NCBI GenBank assembly: GCA_018364485.1
Contig: JAGZLX010000008.1
Coordinates: 1 to 37,992, forward strand
Reading direction: 5' to 3'
Source: Granulicatella adiacens
Lineage (GTDB): Bacteria; Bacillota; Bacilli; Lactobacillales; Aerococcaceae
Length of the DNA stretch: 37,992 bases
Shown: piece by piece, positions 23,771 through 31,868 of the stretch
How positions within the stretch are numbered: the first letter of the stretch is position 1
How the letters are laid out: every line of letters starts with the position of its first letter
Translations under genes and position numbers: made by a program
Notes under the pieces: model-generated
What the model saw: the letters and a program-made list of their open reading frames with translations, nothing else
Told to the model about the DNA's origin: nothing
Database searches by the model: none

Positions 23771-24710
23771 AATTTTGATTTGTAAGAATTAATGGATAAG
23801 TATCCAGTTGAATGTATATGTCTACATTACCATATTTGGTAAATTCACCATCGGTTTGTGATTTAATAGGTCCAGCTATCTGAATGCGAGCAGATGTACA
23901 TTGATATTTTTGCAGATTATTCGGGAAATGTTTGAAGTGACTACCGTTCGTTAAAATAAAAGGAAAAGCTTTAAGAATCGTAAACCCACTCACTTTACGA
24001 GCAACGACGACTTCAAATGAGTGATTTCCTTGCTTGGCAGTTGGAACAAAACGGATTCCTCCACCAAAGAATGAATGGTTGAATGCTCCTACAAGCAGAT
24101 TATGGGTTACAGTGAAGCTTTCGTTGTTATCGACAGTAATTACTGCTTCAAATTCTTCACGCTCTCTAAACGCCTTTAAAATCGGTGTGAGATAGGATGC
24201 CTTCTTAATCCCATTTGATTCAAGAACAGCTTTTCTTTGTTTTTGGTTTAATTCGCAAATCGCAGCATCAATCCCAAATCCAAGTGAATTGAGTGCAATT
24301 CCTGATTTTCCTGAATACTGTTCATGATACGTAAGGAATTCTAATTCGATAGAAGGTACATTCTCTAACTTTTGGACAAACTCATTAGCATCATGAGTGA
24401 GATTCATCTCTCTAGCAAAGTCATTTCCAGTTCCAGCTGGAAGATAGGAGAGTGGTACTTTGATTTCATTCTGCTTTAAATATTGTAGCGCTTCGTTCAG
24501 TGTTCCGTCTCCACCAATAATGACGACTTTCGTATGTTCGGTTCTCTCAGGTAAGTGCTTTTCAAGTAGTTTTGGTAATTCTCCAGCCCTTTGTGTTTGG
24601 AAAAGTTTAAAGTGGATGCTCCATTTCGTGCAGGCTTCCACAATTTGATTAATTTGCTGTTGCCCAGATTGACTTCCAGACATCGGATTCCCAAAAATAA
24701 ATAAATTCAT
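23769..24710 (-). CDS. Diacylglycerol kinase-family (YegS/BmrU) lipid kinase
   Basis: This 313-residue soluble or membrane-associated kinase phosphorylates a lipid, probably diacylglycerol released during lipoteichoic acid synthesis, returning it as phosphatidic acid. DAGKc motifs are GGDGTLNE (66-73, ATP binding) and PAGTGNDFAR (91-100). A C-terminal beta-rich domain follows, with SGIALNSLGFGIDAAI and NHSFFGGGIRFVP. The frame is open much further upstream, but a ribosome site AAAGGA sits just ahead of ATG 24719 and is correctly spaced for ATG 24710, so MNLFIFGNP is taken as the start. It is divergent from the gene at 24809. Confidence 0.88.
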   Translation of the reverse strand: MNLFIFGNPMSGSQSGQQQINQIVEACTKWSIHFKLFQTQRAGELPKLLEKHLPERTEHTKVVIIGGDGTLNEALQYLKQNEIKVPLSYLPAGTGNDFAREMNLTHDANEFVQKLENVPSIELEFLTYHEQYSGKSGIALNSLGFGIDAAICELNQKQRKAVLESNGIKKASYLTPILKAFREREEFEAVITVDNNESFTVTHNLLVGAFNHSFFGGGIRFVPTAKQGNHSFEVVVARKVSGFTILKAFPFILTNGSHFKHFPNNLQKYQCTSARIQIAGPIKSQTDGEFTKYGNVDIYIQLDTYPLILTNQN

Positions 24711-24735
24711 GCTAAACATCCTTTCAATTGCCATT

Positions 24736-24744
24736 ATTATAGCA
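24736..24744 (-). promoter_or_regulatory. Extended -10 promoter of the lipid kinase gene
   Basis: On the minus strand TGCTATAAT: a perfect TATAAT with a TGn extension, about 26 bp before the start codon. It is only 42 bp from the divergent promoter of the next gene. Confidence 0.55.
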
Positions 24745-24763
24745 TAAAAGTAGTCAAAATAGA

Positions 24764-24791
24764 GTGCAATTTTTACGGAATACCGTATAAT
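24764..24791 (+). promoter_or_regulatory. Promoter of the FGE-like gene
   Basis: A perfect -10 TATAAT (24786-24791) with a weak -35 GTGCAA (24764-24769, 16 bp). The leader would be very short before ATG 24809, with GAGGTGA as ribosome site. Confidence 0.5.
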
Positions 24792-24808
24792 AGAGACGAG
24801 GTGAAAGT

Positions 24809-25921
24809 ATGGCAAGTGATTTTTTTGAACACGTATTAAATCCAACGTGGAAGAATTTACCTAGTGAGTCGAAAGAAGTTGTCTTTCGAAATGTATTAAG
24901 ATATTTTGTAAATCCAATGTCGACCATTGAGAACCTAAGAAGTGTCAAATTTGAATTCGGTGGAATCACCAATGAAACTTTTGAAGTCACGATTGATGGA
25001 AGAGAGTTTGTATTCATTCCTGGTCAAAATGACGTTATTTTAGGGTGGGATAGCGGATTGTCAGGCCTTTCTGGTCTTGACTGTAGTGAAGAACGTCAAG
25101 AGCTTCGTTTTGCCTTTAAACGTTATTTAAATCAACATCTAACTGGCTTTATGTTCCTCAATCAAGATGTTCAAGAAAAAGATTTATCAAGTGAAAAGTT
25201 GACGACACAGATTGTTGAAGACGGCATCAATTTAATGACGTCAGACTTAAGAAAAGTAAATATTCCTGCAATGTTAGTCGAAAAGAAACCGAATTTTGTA
25301 GGACTACGCTTTATTGGAAACTATTCAGTGGTTACTGGACAACTCACAGGTGCTGAGGAACCTTCACCTGAAACACTTGAGATTTTAGAAGAAGCAGTGA
25401 CTCCAGATAACTCGATGGAAGCTTTATTCCAAGATTTTCCAAGAGCGGTACGTGTGGATCGTTACTTTATGCAACAAGATTTAAAGAATCCTGATAGTTT
25501 CACTTGTTATGTTGCAGATCCAGTTGGTTATGAAGAAGCTCGTAAAGAAATTGAACGTACGGGAATGGGTCTCTTAAACGAGGATGAGTGGGAGTATTGC
25601 TGCGGTAGTGGTACCAGACGTCTCTTTAAATGGGGGAACCAATTACATCGTTCTCTGATTCAAGATGAAGCGAATTCTCCTTTATGGAATGAAAATATGT
25701 TTGGATTGGAAATCGCAAATGCAGAATTTGGCCCAGAATTAATCGAGGGTAGACCTTATACAAAAGGGGCATGGTTGGAAGAAAACTTCAAAGCACCTGT
25801 ATTAAATTTATTACCATTATCATCTTATTATTCAGTGAATTTACCGTTATTAGTGGATCCTAATGGGCATCTTGCTGCAGGATATTACTGCGCTAGACGT
25901 GCTATTCGAATTGAAATGTAA
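24809..25921 (+). CDS. Protein with FGE/SUMF1-like C-terminal signature
   Basis: A 370-residue protein of unknown function. The C-terminal part (about 245-370) contains GMGLLNEDEWEYCCGSGT and RRLFKWGN (about 251-277), which closely follows the L-P-T-E-A-E-W-E-Y-A ... W-G-N signature of formylglycine-generating enzyme (SUMF1/EgtB) folds. It ends with HLAAGYYCARRAIRIEM, like the final G-F-R-C strand. The N-terminal 240 residues are not recognised; they include GREFVFIPGQNDVILGW, itself reminiscent of the early FVFIPG strand of the fold, so the domain may span the whole protein with insertions. The usual catalytic cysteine pair is not recognisable, and no sulfatase gene is nearby. No signal peptide. 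It has its own promoter and terminator. Confidence 0.65.
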   Translation: MASDFFEHVLNPTWKNLPSESKEVVFRNVLRYFVNPMSTIENLRSVKFEFGGITNETFEVTIDGREFVFIPGQNDVILGWDSGLSGLSGLDCSEERQELRFAFKRYLNQHLTGFMFLNQDVQEKDLSSEKLTTQIVEDGINLMTSDLRKVNIPAMLVEKKPNFVGLRFIGNYSVVTGQLTGAEEPSPETLEILEEAVTPDNSMEALFQDFPRAVRVDRYFMQQDLKNPDSFTCYVADPVGYEEARKEIERTGMGLLNEDEWEYCCGSGTRRLFKWGNQLHRSLIQDEANSPLWNENMFGLEIANAEFGPELIEGRPYTKGAWLEENFKAPVLNLLPLSSYYSVNLPLLVDPNGHLAAGYYCARRAIRIEM

Positions 25922-25927
25922 TCATGA

Positions 25928-25957
25928 AATCAGTCACAGTTGTGGCTGATTTTTTTA
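25928..25957 (+). terminator. Terminator of the FGE-like gene
   Basis: Arms AATCAGTCAC and GTGGCTGATT (one G-U pair) with a 4-base loop and seven T residues. Confidence 0.82.
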
Positions 25958-25969
25958 AGAATTTATTAA

Positions 25970-25986
25970 AGTCAAAAAAAGTCAAA
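25970..25986 (+). promoter_or_regulatory. CtsR operator 1 upstream of clpB
   Basis: Two heptamers AGTCAAA separated by AAA (25970-25976 and 25980-25986). This is an excellent match to the CtsR heat-shock repressor consensus RGTCAAA-NAN-RGTCAAA. It lies 8 bp upstream of the -35. Confidence 0.85.
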
Positions 25987-25993
25987 TAAAATT

Positions 25994-26010
25994 ATTGACC
26001 TTTCCTGACT
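25994..26010 (-). promoter_or_regulatory. CtsR-like operator 2 overlapping the -35
   Basis: Read on the minus strand, AGTCAGG-AAA-GGTCAAT gives two heptamers at the canonical 3-bp spacing with three mismatches in total. It covers the -35 hexamer TTGACC, where binding would block RNA polymerase. Confidence 0.5.
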
Positions 26011-26023
26011 AATGGTGTATACT
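25995..26023 (+). promoter_or_regulatory. Promoter of clpB
   Basis: TTGACC (25995-26000), 17 bp, TATACT (26018-26023), near-consensus. It is flanked and overlapped by CtsR-type heptamers, consistent with heat- and stress-inducible expression. Confidence 0.85.
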
Positions 26024-26061
26024 TTAATCATGGTCAAGAGACCACAAAAGGAGGAATGAAG

Positions 26062-28668
26062 ATGAATATTGAAAAAATGACAACAACAATGCAACAAGCA
26101 TTAGGCCAAGCGCAACAAATTGCGATGGTCCGTAAACATCAAGAAATAGATATTCCTCATTTATGGAAAGTATTTATGGAACCAAATCACTTTGCTAGAA
26201 ATTTATATAGTGATTTACAAGTGAATGACAAAGAATTTGAGGAATTAATTGATAAAGAATTAGACCGTATTTCTGTAGTGGAAGGACAAAATGTCCAATA
26301 TGGTCAAAGTATGAGTCAAAACTTATATCGACTCTTTACAGAAGCTGAAAAGATTAGAGAAAGCTTTAAAGACGATTACTTATCTACAGAGGTAGTTGTA
26401 CTTGCGTTGATGGAATTACAAAATCATCCGTTGACTCGTTATTTAGTACAACATCACGTAACAAAAGAAAATTTGAGAGCTCGAATTGAAGAGCTAAGAG
26501 GGGGAGAACGTGTGACTAGTCAAAATCAAGAAGAACAATATGAAGCATTATCAAAATATTCACGTAATTTAAATGAAGCTGTTCAATCTGGTAAACAAGA
26601 TCCAGTCATTGGACGTGACGAAGAAATTCGAGATGTGATTCGTATTTTATCTCGTAAAACAAAAAATAACCCTGTTTTAATCGGGGAACCTGGTGTTGGT
26701 AAAACAGCAATCGTTGAGGGATTAGCTCAACGTATCGTTAAAAAAGACGTACCAGAAAACTTAAAAGATAAATTAATCTACTCATTAGATATGGGTGCTT
26801 TAATCGCGGGGGCAAAATACCGTGGTGAATTCGAAGAACGTTTGAAAGCTGTTCTTAAAGAAGTAACAAAATCAGAAGGACGCATCATCTTATTTATCGA
26901 TGAAATCCACACTATCGTTGGCGCTGGTAAGACAGAAGGCTCAATGGATGCCGGTAACTTACTAAAACCAATGTTGGCTCGTGGTGAATTACATTGTATT
27001 GGTGCTACAACTCTTGACGAATACCGTGAAAATATGGAAAAAGACAAAGCGTTAGAACGTCGTTTCCAAAAAGTACTTGTTCAAGAACCAACAGTTGAAG
27101 ATACGATTTCAATTCTTCGTGGATTGAAGGAACGTTTCGAAATCCACCACAGTGTAAATATTCACGATAGTGCGTTAGTAGCTGCTGCGACTTTATCAAA
27201 CCGTTATATTACTGACAGATTCTTGCCAGATAAAGCGATTGACTTAGTCGATGAAGCCTGTGCTACAATCCGCGTTGAAATGAACTCAATGCCAACAGAA
27301 CTCGATGCAGTCACTCGTCGTTTAATGCAACTTGAAATCGAAGAACAAGCGTTGAAGATGGAAAAAGATGACGCTTCTCAAAAGCGTCTTGCTATTTTAC
27401 AAGAGGAATTAGCAGAACAACGTGAAAAAGCCAATAACCTCAAAATGAAATGGGAAATCGAAAAAGAAGAAGTCAATAAAATCCGTAATAAACGCGAAGA
27501 AATCGACCGTGCTAAACACGAATTAGAACAAGCAGAAGCTGATTACAACCTTGAAAAAGCTGCTGAACTTCGCCACGGACGTATTCCAGCTCTTGAACAA
27601 GAATTGAAAGAACTAGAAGACCAAAACAAAGCAAATGCTGAAAGTACGCAACGTCTCGTTCAAGAATCAGTAACTTCAGAAGAAATTGCTCGAGTAGTTG
27701 GACGCTTGACTGGTATTCCTGTAACAAAACTAATGGAAGGCGAACGTGAAAAACTTCTTCACTTAGAAGATATTCTTCATGAACGTGTCATCGGTCAAGA
27801 TGAAGCCGTACAAAAAGTGGCTTCAGCAGTACTTCGTTCTCGTGCTGGATTACAAAATCCTAGCCGTCCAATCGGAAGTTTCTTATTCCTAGGACCTACT
27901 GGGGTTGGTAAGACAGAACTTGCTAAAGCTCTTGCAGAAGATTTATTCGATTCAGAAGACCATATGGTTCGTATCGATATGAGTGAATATATGGAAAAAC
28001 ATTCAGTGTCTCGTTTAGTGGGAGCTCCTCCAGGATATGTTGGATATGAAGAAGGAGGCCAATTAACAGAAGCTGTTCGTCGTAATCCTTATACAATCGT
28101 TCTTTTAGACGAAATTGAAAAAGCACATCCAGATGTATTTAATATCTTGTTACAAGTATTAGACGATGGACGTTTAACAGATTCTAAAGGACGAGTAGTA
28201 GACTTCAAGAATACAGTGATGATTATGACAAGTAATATTGGTTCACAATTCTTGCTTGAAACACAAGGAGATACAATCGATGAAGAAACTCGTACGGCAG
28301 TTGAGGGTGTTCTAAAAGCAACCTTCAAACCAGAGTTCTTAAACCGTATCGACGAAACAATCTTCTTCACACCGCTTTCTAAAGACAACATTCGTGGTAT
28401 CATCACGAAGATGTTGAATCAATTAGCAGTTCGTGTGGAAGATCAAGAAATCGTCTTAAGCTTCACAGATGAATTGAAAGATTGGATTGCAGACAATGCG
28501 TATAATCCAGTATATGGTGCTCGTCCAATTTCTCGTTACATCCAACGTGAAATTGAAACACCACTTGCTAAAGAAATCATCCGTGCAAGCATCCTTCCAG
28601 GCGACCAAGTGAAATGTGATTTAGGAATTGATCATGTGACATTCGAAGTTATCGGAAAGAATGAATAA
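26062..28668 (+). CDS. clpB: ATP-dependent disaggregase ClpB
   Basis: This 868-residue Hsp100 chaperone threads aggregated proteins with the DnaK system. Domains in order: N-terminal Clp repeat domain (about 1-145); first AAA+ module with Walker A GEPGVGKT (208-215) and Walker B FIDEIHTIVGAG; a long middle coiled coil (about 400-530, rich in E, K, R, Q), which separates ClpB from ClpA/C; second AAA+ module with GPTGVGKT (611-618) and LLDEIEKAHPDVF. The C-terminal domain includes NPVYGARPISRYIQR. The first in-frame ATG (26056) is one base from the AAGGAGG site; ATG 26062 is correctly spaced and chosen. Monocistronic and probably CtsR-controlled. Confidence 0.97.
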   Translation: MNIEKMTTTMQQALGQAQQIAMVRKHQEIDIPHLWKVFMEPNHFARNLYSDLQVNDKEFEELIDKELDRISVVEGQNVQYGQSMSQNLYRLFTEAEKIRESFKDDYLSTEVVVLALMELQNHPLTRYLVQHHVTKENLRARIEELRGGERVTSQNQEEQYEALSKYSRNLNEAVQSGKQDPVIGRDEEIRDVIRILSRKTKNNPVLIGEPGVGKTAIVEGLAQRIVKKDVPENLKDKLIYSLDMGALIAGAKYRGEFEERLKAVLKEVTKSEGRIILFIDEIHTIVGAGKTEGSMDAGNLLKPMLARGELHCIGATTLDEYRENMEKDKALERRFQKVLVQEPTVEDTISILRGLKERFEIHHSVNIHDSALVAAATLSNRYITDRFLPDKAIDLVDEACATIRVEMNSMPTELDAVTRRLMQLEIEEQALKMEKDDASQKRLAILQEELAEQREKANNLKMKWEIEKEEVNKIRNKREEIDRAKHELEQAEADYNLEKAAELRHGRIPALEQELKELEDQNKANAESTQRLVQESVTSEEIARVVGRLTGIPVTKLMEGEREKLLHLEDILHERVIGQDEAVQKVASAVLRSRAGLQNPSRPIGSFLFLGPTGVGKTELAKALAEDLFDSEDHMVRIDMSEYMEKHSVSRLVGAPPGYVGYEEGGQLTEAVRRNPYTIVLLDEIEKAHPDVFNILLQVLDDGRLTDSKGRVVDFKNTVMIMTSNIGSQFLLETQGDTIDEETRTAVEGVLKATFKPEFLNRIDETIFFTPLSKDNIRGIITKMLNQLAVRVEDQEIVLSFTDELKDWIADNAYNPVYGARPISRYIQREIETPLAKEIIRASILPGDQVKCDLGIDHVTFEVIGKNE

Positions 28669-28680
28669 TAGGTAAAATTA

Positions 28681-28714
28681 AAACGCAATGGGCATTTGTC
28701 CATTGCGTTTTTTG
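28681..28714 (+). terminator. Terminator of clpB
   Basis: Perfect 11-bp arms AAACGCAATGG (28681-28691) and CCATTGCGTTT (28700-28710), 8-base loop, T run. It can also serve the convergent minus-strand gene. Confidence 0.88.
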
Positions 28715-28718
28715 TGTT

Positions 28719-29867
28719 TTATTTATCTTCTTGAACGCGACGTTTTCTAACTCCCCAGAATTGGAAGTAGTCAGTACGGATAGCACCGTTATAGAGTTTG
28801 CGTTTCTTTGTTGCTTTTTGACCATAGTGGTCTTCGAATGTTAAGTCGCTTGTTAAGATGTACTTACTCCAAGTCTCGAGTGGAGCATACGTTTCACCCA
28901 TTTGCTTATAGATAGCTTGAGCTTGTTCTTCAGAAAGAAGACGGTCTCCGTATGGTGGGTTAGAAACAAGTATTCCATTTTCTTTCTTTGTGCGGAAGTC
29001 TTTTAATTGCATTTGCTTGAATTCGATTTGATCTGCGACGCCAGCTTTAATGGCATTTTGTTTCGCAATTTCAATCATCGAGCCATCAATATCGGCACCA
29101 AGAATATCGAGTTGAAGGTCAGTGCGGATTTCTTTTCTAGCTTCTTCTCTGACTTTATCAAATACGCCTGGAGTAAAGAAGGTCCATTTTTCAGCAGCAA
29201 ATGAACGATTCAAACCAGGAGCAATATTCTTACCGATAAGAGCCGCTTCAATTGGGATAGTTCCAGAACCGCAAGTTGGGTCGTAGAATGGTTTGTCAGG
29301 ATACCAACTTGTAAGCATCACAAGAGCCGCAGCCATGTTTTCCTTAAGCGGCGCGCCACCTTTTTCAGTACGGTAACCACGCTTGAAGAGGCTAGTTCCA
29401 CTTGTATCAATCGTAAGTGTAACCACATCTTTTAAAATTGCCACTTCGATAGGATAGAGGGCACCAGTCTCAGGTAAGTGAGTACGACGGTGGTAAGCCT
29501 CGCTTAAACGATTCACAATCGCTTTTTTAACGATGGATTGGCAGTTAGGAACACTGTGAAGAGTAGATTTCACAGATTTACCAGATACTGGGAATTCCGC
29601 ATCGACTGGAAGAATTTTCTCCCAAGGAATCGCCTTTGTTTGTTCAAAGAGCGAGTCGAATGTTTTTGCAGTGAATTGTCCCATAATGATCTTGATACGG
29701 TCGGCTGTACGAAGCCAAATATTGGTGCGGGCGATATCGTAATCGTCACCTTCAAAGAAGGCTTTGCCGTTTTCTACTTGAACATCATAACCCATGTTGC
29801 GTAATTCTTTACCAACAAGAGCTTCAATCCCTGCAGCAGCCGTCGCTACTAATTTATATTTTGTCAT
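28719..29867 (-). CDS. THUMP-domain 23S rRNA m2G methyltransferase (RlmL/YpsC-like)
   Basis: This 382-residue SAM-dependent methyltransferase is expected to make N2-methylguanosine in 23S rRNA. The N-terminal ferredoxin-like/THUMP part (about 1-160) contains AAAGIEALVGKELRNMGY. The Rossmann methyltransferase part has DPTCGSGTIPIEAALI (SAM binding) and the catalytic VSNPPYGDRL motif. It corresponds to the RlmL N-terminal half, as in Bacillus YpsC; the RlmK half is absent. The frame opens upstream to 29912 inside the rnpB terminator, so ATG 29867 behind AAAGGAG is chosen. The gene is only 19 bp from that terminator with no promoter visible between, so it may depend on read-through from rnpB. 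Confidence 0.9.
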   Translation of the reverse strand: MTKYKLVATAAAGIEALVGKELRNMGYDVQVENGKAFFEGDDYDIARTNIWLRTADRIKIIMGQFTAKTFDSLFEQTKAIPWEKILPVDAEFPVSGKSVKSTLHSVPNCQSIVKKAIVNRLSEAYHRRTHLPETGALYPIEVAILKDVVTLTIDTSGTSLFKRGYRTEKGGAPLKENMAAALVMLTSWYPDKPFYDPTCGSGTIPIEAALIGKNIAPGLNRSFAAEKWTFFTPGVFDKVREEARKEIRTDLQLDILGADIDGSMIEIAKQNAIKAGVADQIEFKQMQLKDFRTKKENGILVSNPPYGDRLLSEEQAQAIYKQMGETYAPLETWSKYILTSDLTFEDHYGQKATKKRKLYNGAIRTDYFQFWGVRKRRVQEDK

Positions 29868-29886
29868 AGATTTCTCCTTTATTCGT

Positions 29887-29918
29887 AAAAAGAGGAGTGG
29901 ACACAAGGCCACACTCCT
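29887..29918 (-). terminator. Terminator of rnpB
   Basis: On the minus strand AGGAGTG...CACTCCT-type arms (plus strand agaggagtgg / cacactcct) are followed by a five-T tract at 29887-29891. The inner stem is imperfect. Confidence 0.7.
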
Positions 29919-29934
29919 TACAATTCGCTAAAAT

Positions 29935-30310
29935 CCTGAAGTAAACTTCTGTAAGCCATGTTCTGTTCCATTTAATAGCAGGATCTATTAAATTTCAGTA
30001 ATCATCTGTCTACACAAAATGTGTCTCTTTTTTCGTTCATTTCCTAGTAAGAGTGCCCCTACCATAAGTTTGGGTTGCTCGCTCGAGGGGTTTACCGCGT
30101 TCCACCAATTCCGTTTCCAAAATTGCTTCGTCACTGTGGCACTTTCAAGAATACTAGAGCATAGCATTGCCTTAGCTCGTTTTTCTGCCGTCAACCTAAA
30201 GTTGCCTTAGCTTATTGTTTCGCTAAGCACGATCACTACAAGCATCTCAGCCTGTGCGAGCATGGACTTTCCTCAGCAAATTAATGCCGCGATTACTCAA
30301 AGTTTACTAA
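29935..30310 (-). ncRNA. rnpB: RNase P RNA, type B
   Basis: This is the catalytic RNA that trims the 5' leader of pre-tRNAs. On the minus strand the conserved 5' core GAGGAAAGTCCATGCTCGCA (P3-P4 region) and the 3' ACAGAACATGGCTTACAG (closing P4) are both present, with AGTAATCGC near the start. The outer P1 helix is made by AGTAAACTT (5') and AAGTTTACT (3'), fixing the ends near 30310 and 29935; exact ends are estimates. About 376 nt, normal for Bacillus-type (B) RNA. The order gpsB - rnpB - RlmL-like gene is the conserved Firmicutes arrangement. Short open frames inside are spurious. Confidence 0.95.
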
Positions 30311-30344
30311 ATTTAAAAAAGTTCGTTATATCAGATTTGATATA

Positions 30345-30758
30345 TTAATAGTTATTGTCACGTACTGGTGTAATTACGCGAGTTTTGTAGAAATCATCAT
30401 CGTCTTCTGCAACATCTTGAGAAGGAGAAGAGTAGCTATCTTCTTCTAATTTAGAATCGAAAACGTGTTTTTCTAAGTTTGATAAACGTTTCAAGATATC
30501 AAAGTTTGTAACTCCTGATGAAGATACATTGCTTGAACGGTTAGCTTTTGAAACAGTTGCTTGACGAGATAATTCGTCTACTTTAGTTAATAAGCGTTCG
30601 TTTTCAGCTTGTAGGAAGCTAATTTCTTTTTGGAATGTATCGTAGTCACGAATAATTAAATCTAAAAATGCGTCGACTTCTTCAATGTCGAATCCTCTGA
30701 ATGAGCGTTTAAATTGTTTTTGTAAAATATCTTTTGTACTTAATGAAATACGTGCCAT
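30345..30758 (-). CDS. gpsB: Cell division regulator GpsB
   Basis: This 137-residue DivIVA-family protein coordinates peptidoglycan synthases at the division septum. The N-terminal DivIVA/GpsB membrane-associated domain reads STKDILQKQFKRSFRGFDIEEVDAFLDLIIRDYD (split at about 7-40), followed by a coiled coil FQKEISFLQAENERLLTKVDELS (about 42-64), a Ser/Asn-rich linker, and a C-terminal helix (FDILKRLSNLEKHVF) for hexamer formation. An acidic tail with DVAEDDDDFYKTRVI follows. Length and layout match GpsB rather than full DivIVA. Its own promoter is at 30815-30843 on the minus strand. Confidence 0.95.
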   Translation of the reverse strand: MARISLSTKDILQKQFKRSFRGFDIEEVDAFLDLIIRDYDTFQKEISFLQAENERLLTKVDELSRQATVSKANRSSNVSSSGVTNFDILKRLSNLEKHVFDSKLEEDSYSSPSQDVAEDDDDFYKTRVITPVRDNNY

Positions 30759-30814
30759 AATTGCTTTCCCCTTTTTTAATCTGTCAAATAGTCATTAATT
30801 AATTTATCTTCTTA

Positions 30815-30843
30815 ATGATACTAAAATCCATGCAAAAATACAA
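30815..30843 (-). promoter_or_regulatory. Promoter of gpsB
   Basis: Minus strand: TTGTAT (30838-30843), 17 bp, TATCAT (30815-30820), 57 bp upstream of the start codon. Confidence 0.6.
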
Positions 30844-30881
30844 ATAGGATAGGGTTATTTTTAGTTATTTTTAATGAAATT

Positions 30882-30890
30882 TGTTATAAT
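30882..30890 (+). promoter_or_regulatory. Extended -10 promoter of prmA-rsmE
   Basis: TGTTATAAT: a perfect TATAAT (30885-30890) with a TGn extension. A weak TTAGTT lies 18 bp upstream. It diverges from the gpsB promoter within about 40 bp. Confidence 0.6.
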
Positions 30891-30923
30891 TTTTAAAAAA
30901 TACAAGTAAAGAAGAGGGTTAAC

Positions 30924-31868
30924 ATGAACTGGTTAGAAGTCACAGTAAATACGCATTCTGAGAGTGTCGAAGTCGTAAGTTCGATTTTAATTGAATTAGG
31001 ATCAAAAGGAGTCTCAATTGATGACCCTCAAGACTATTACCAATTAACAGATGAACAATTAGAATGGTTGAAAGTACAACAAAAAGACTTATATGAAACA
31101 GATACAGTGATTGTGAAAGGCTATTTCCAACCAAACCAATGGACTGAAGATGCGAAAGTCCAATTAGACGAACAATTGAAAGAGCTAGAAAGTTACGGCC
31201 TACAAACTGGTCCATTAACGGTTCGTGTTAGTGAAGTTGGTGAGGAAGACTGGGCGACAGCTTGGAAACAATACTACTTCCCAGTTCGCGTTACACGTTA
31301 CTTAACTGTTGTTCCTAGCTGGGTTGACTACGAGAAAGAACAAGAAGATGAACTTCTAATTGAACTCGATCCAGGACTTGCGTTTGGAACAGGAACACAT
31401 CCAACCACACAGCTCTCACTCACAGCGCTTGAACAAACGATTCGTGGCGGTGAAAGTGTGCTAGACGTTGGTACAGGTTCAGGAGTTTTAAGTATCGCTT
31501 CTAAACTCTTAGGAGCTGGACAAGTGACGGCTTTTGATATTGATGAAATGGCTACACGAGTGGCTAAGGAAAATATCGCATTAAACCCTACGATTGGCGC
31601 AATCGATGTCTACGAAAACAACTTACTTGTTGGTGTAGACCAAAAGAGTGATTTAATCGTAGCTAATATTTTAGCGGAGATTTTAGTCCAAATGCCTGAA
31701 GATGCGTACCGTAATTTAAACGATAACGGAACATTAATCCTGTCAGGTATTATTGAATCAAAATCAAAAGAAGTACAAGAAGCATATGAAAAAGCAGGAT
31801 TCACTTTAGTAGAACGCATGACGATGAAAGAGTGGAACTGCTTTGTAATGAAAAAGGATGTTGAATAA
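30924..31868 (+). CDS. prmA: Ribosomal protein L11 methyltransferase
   Basis: This 314-residue SAM-dependent enzyme trimethylates lysines and the N-terminus of ribosomal protein L11. The N-terminal L11-binding domain (about 1-70) starts MNWLEVTVNTHSESVEVVSS. The catalytic domain has ELDPGLAFGTGTHPTT (the PrmA signature preceding motif I), VLDVGTGSGVLSIAS (SAM binding) and DLIVANILAEILVQM. Full family length. ATG 30924 follows GAGGG. Its stop overlaps the rsmE start by one base (TAATG), so the two are translated together. Confidence 0.96.
   Translation: MNWLEVTVNTHSESVEVVSSILIELGSKGVSIDDPQDYYQLTDEQLEWLKVQQKDLYETDTVIVKGYFQPNQWTEDAKVQLDEQLKELESYGLQTGPLTVRVSEVGEEDWATAWKQYYFPVRVTRYLTVVPSWVDYEKEQEDELLIELDPGLAFGTGTHPTTQLSLTALEQTIRGGESVLDVGTGSGVLSIASKLLGAGQVTAFDIDEMATRVAKENIALNPTIGAIDVYENNLLVGVDQKSDLIVANILAEILVQMPEDAYRNLNDNGTLILSGIIESKSKEVQEAYEKAGFTLVERMTMKEWNCFVMKKDVE

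Noticed and set aside
24711..24845. 45-residue N-terminal extension of the lipid kinase
   Set aside because: It would cross the divergent promoters, and family members start at the MNLFIFGNP-like strand. The ribosome site supports ATG 24710.
29538..29804. Plus-strand open frame of 88 codons
   Set aside because: It is the shadow of the RlmL-like methyltransferase gene on the other strand.
29988..30210. Open frames on both strands within 29988-30210
   Set aside because: They fall within the RNase P RNA gene, whose conserved core is unmistakable.
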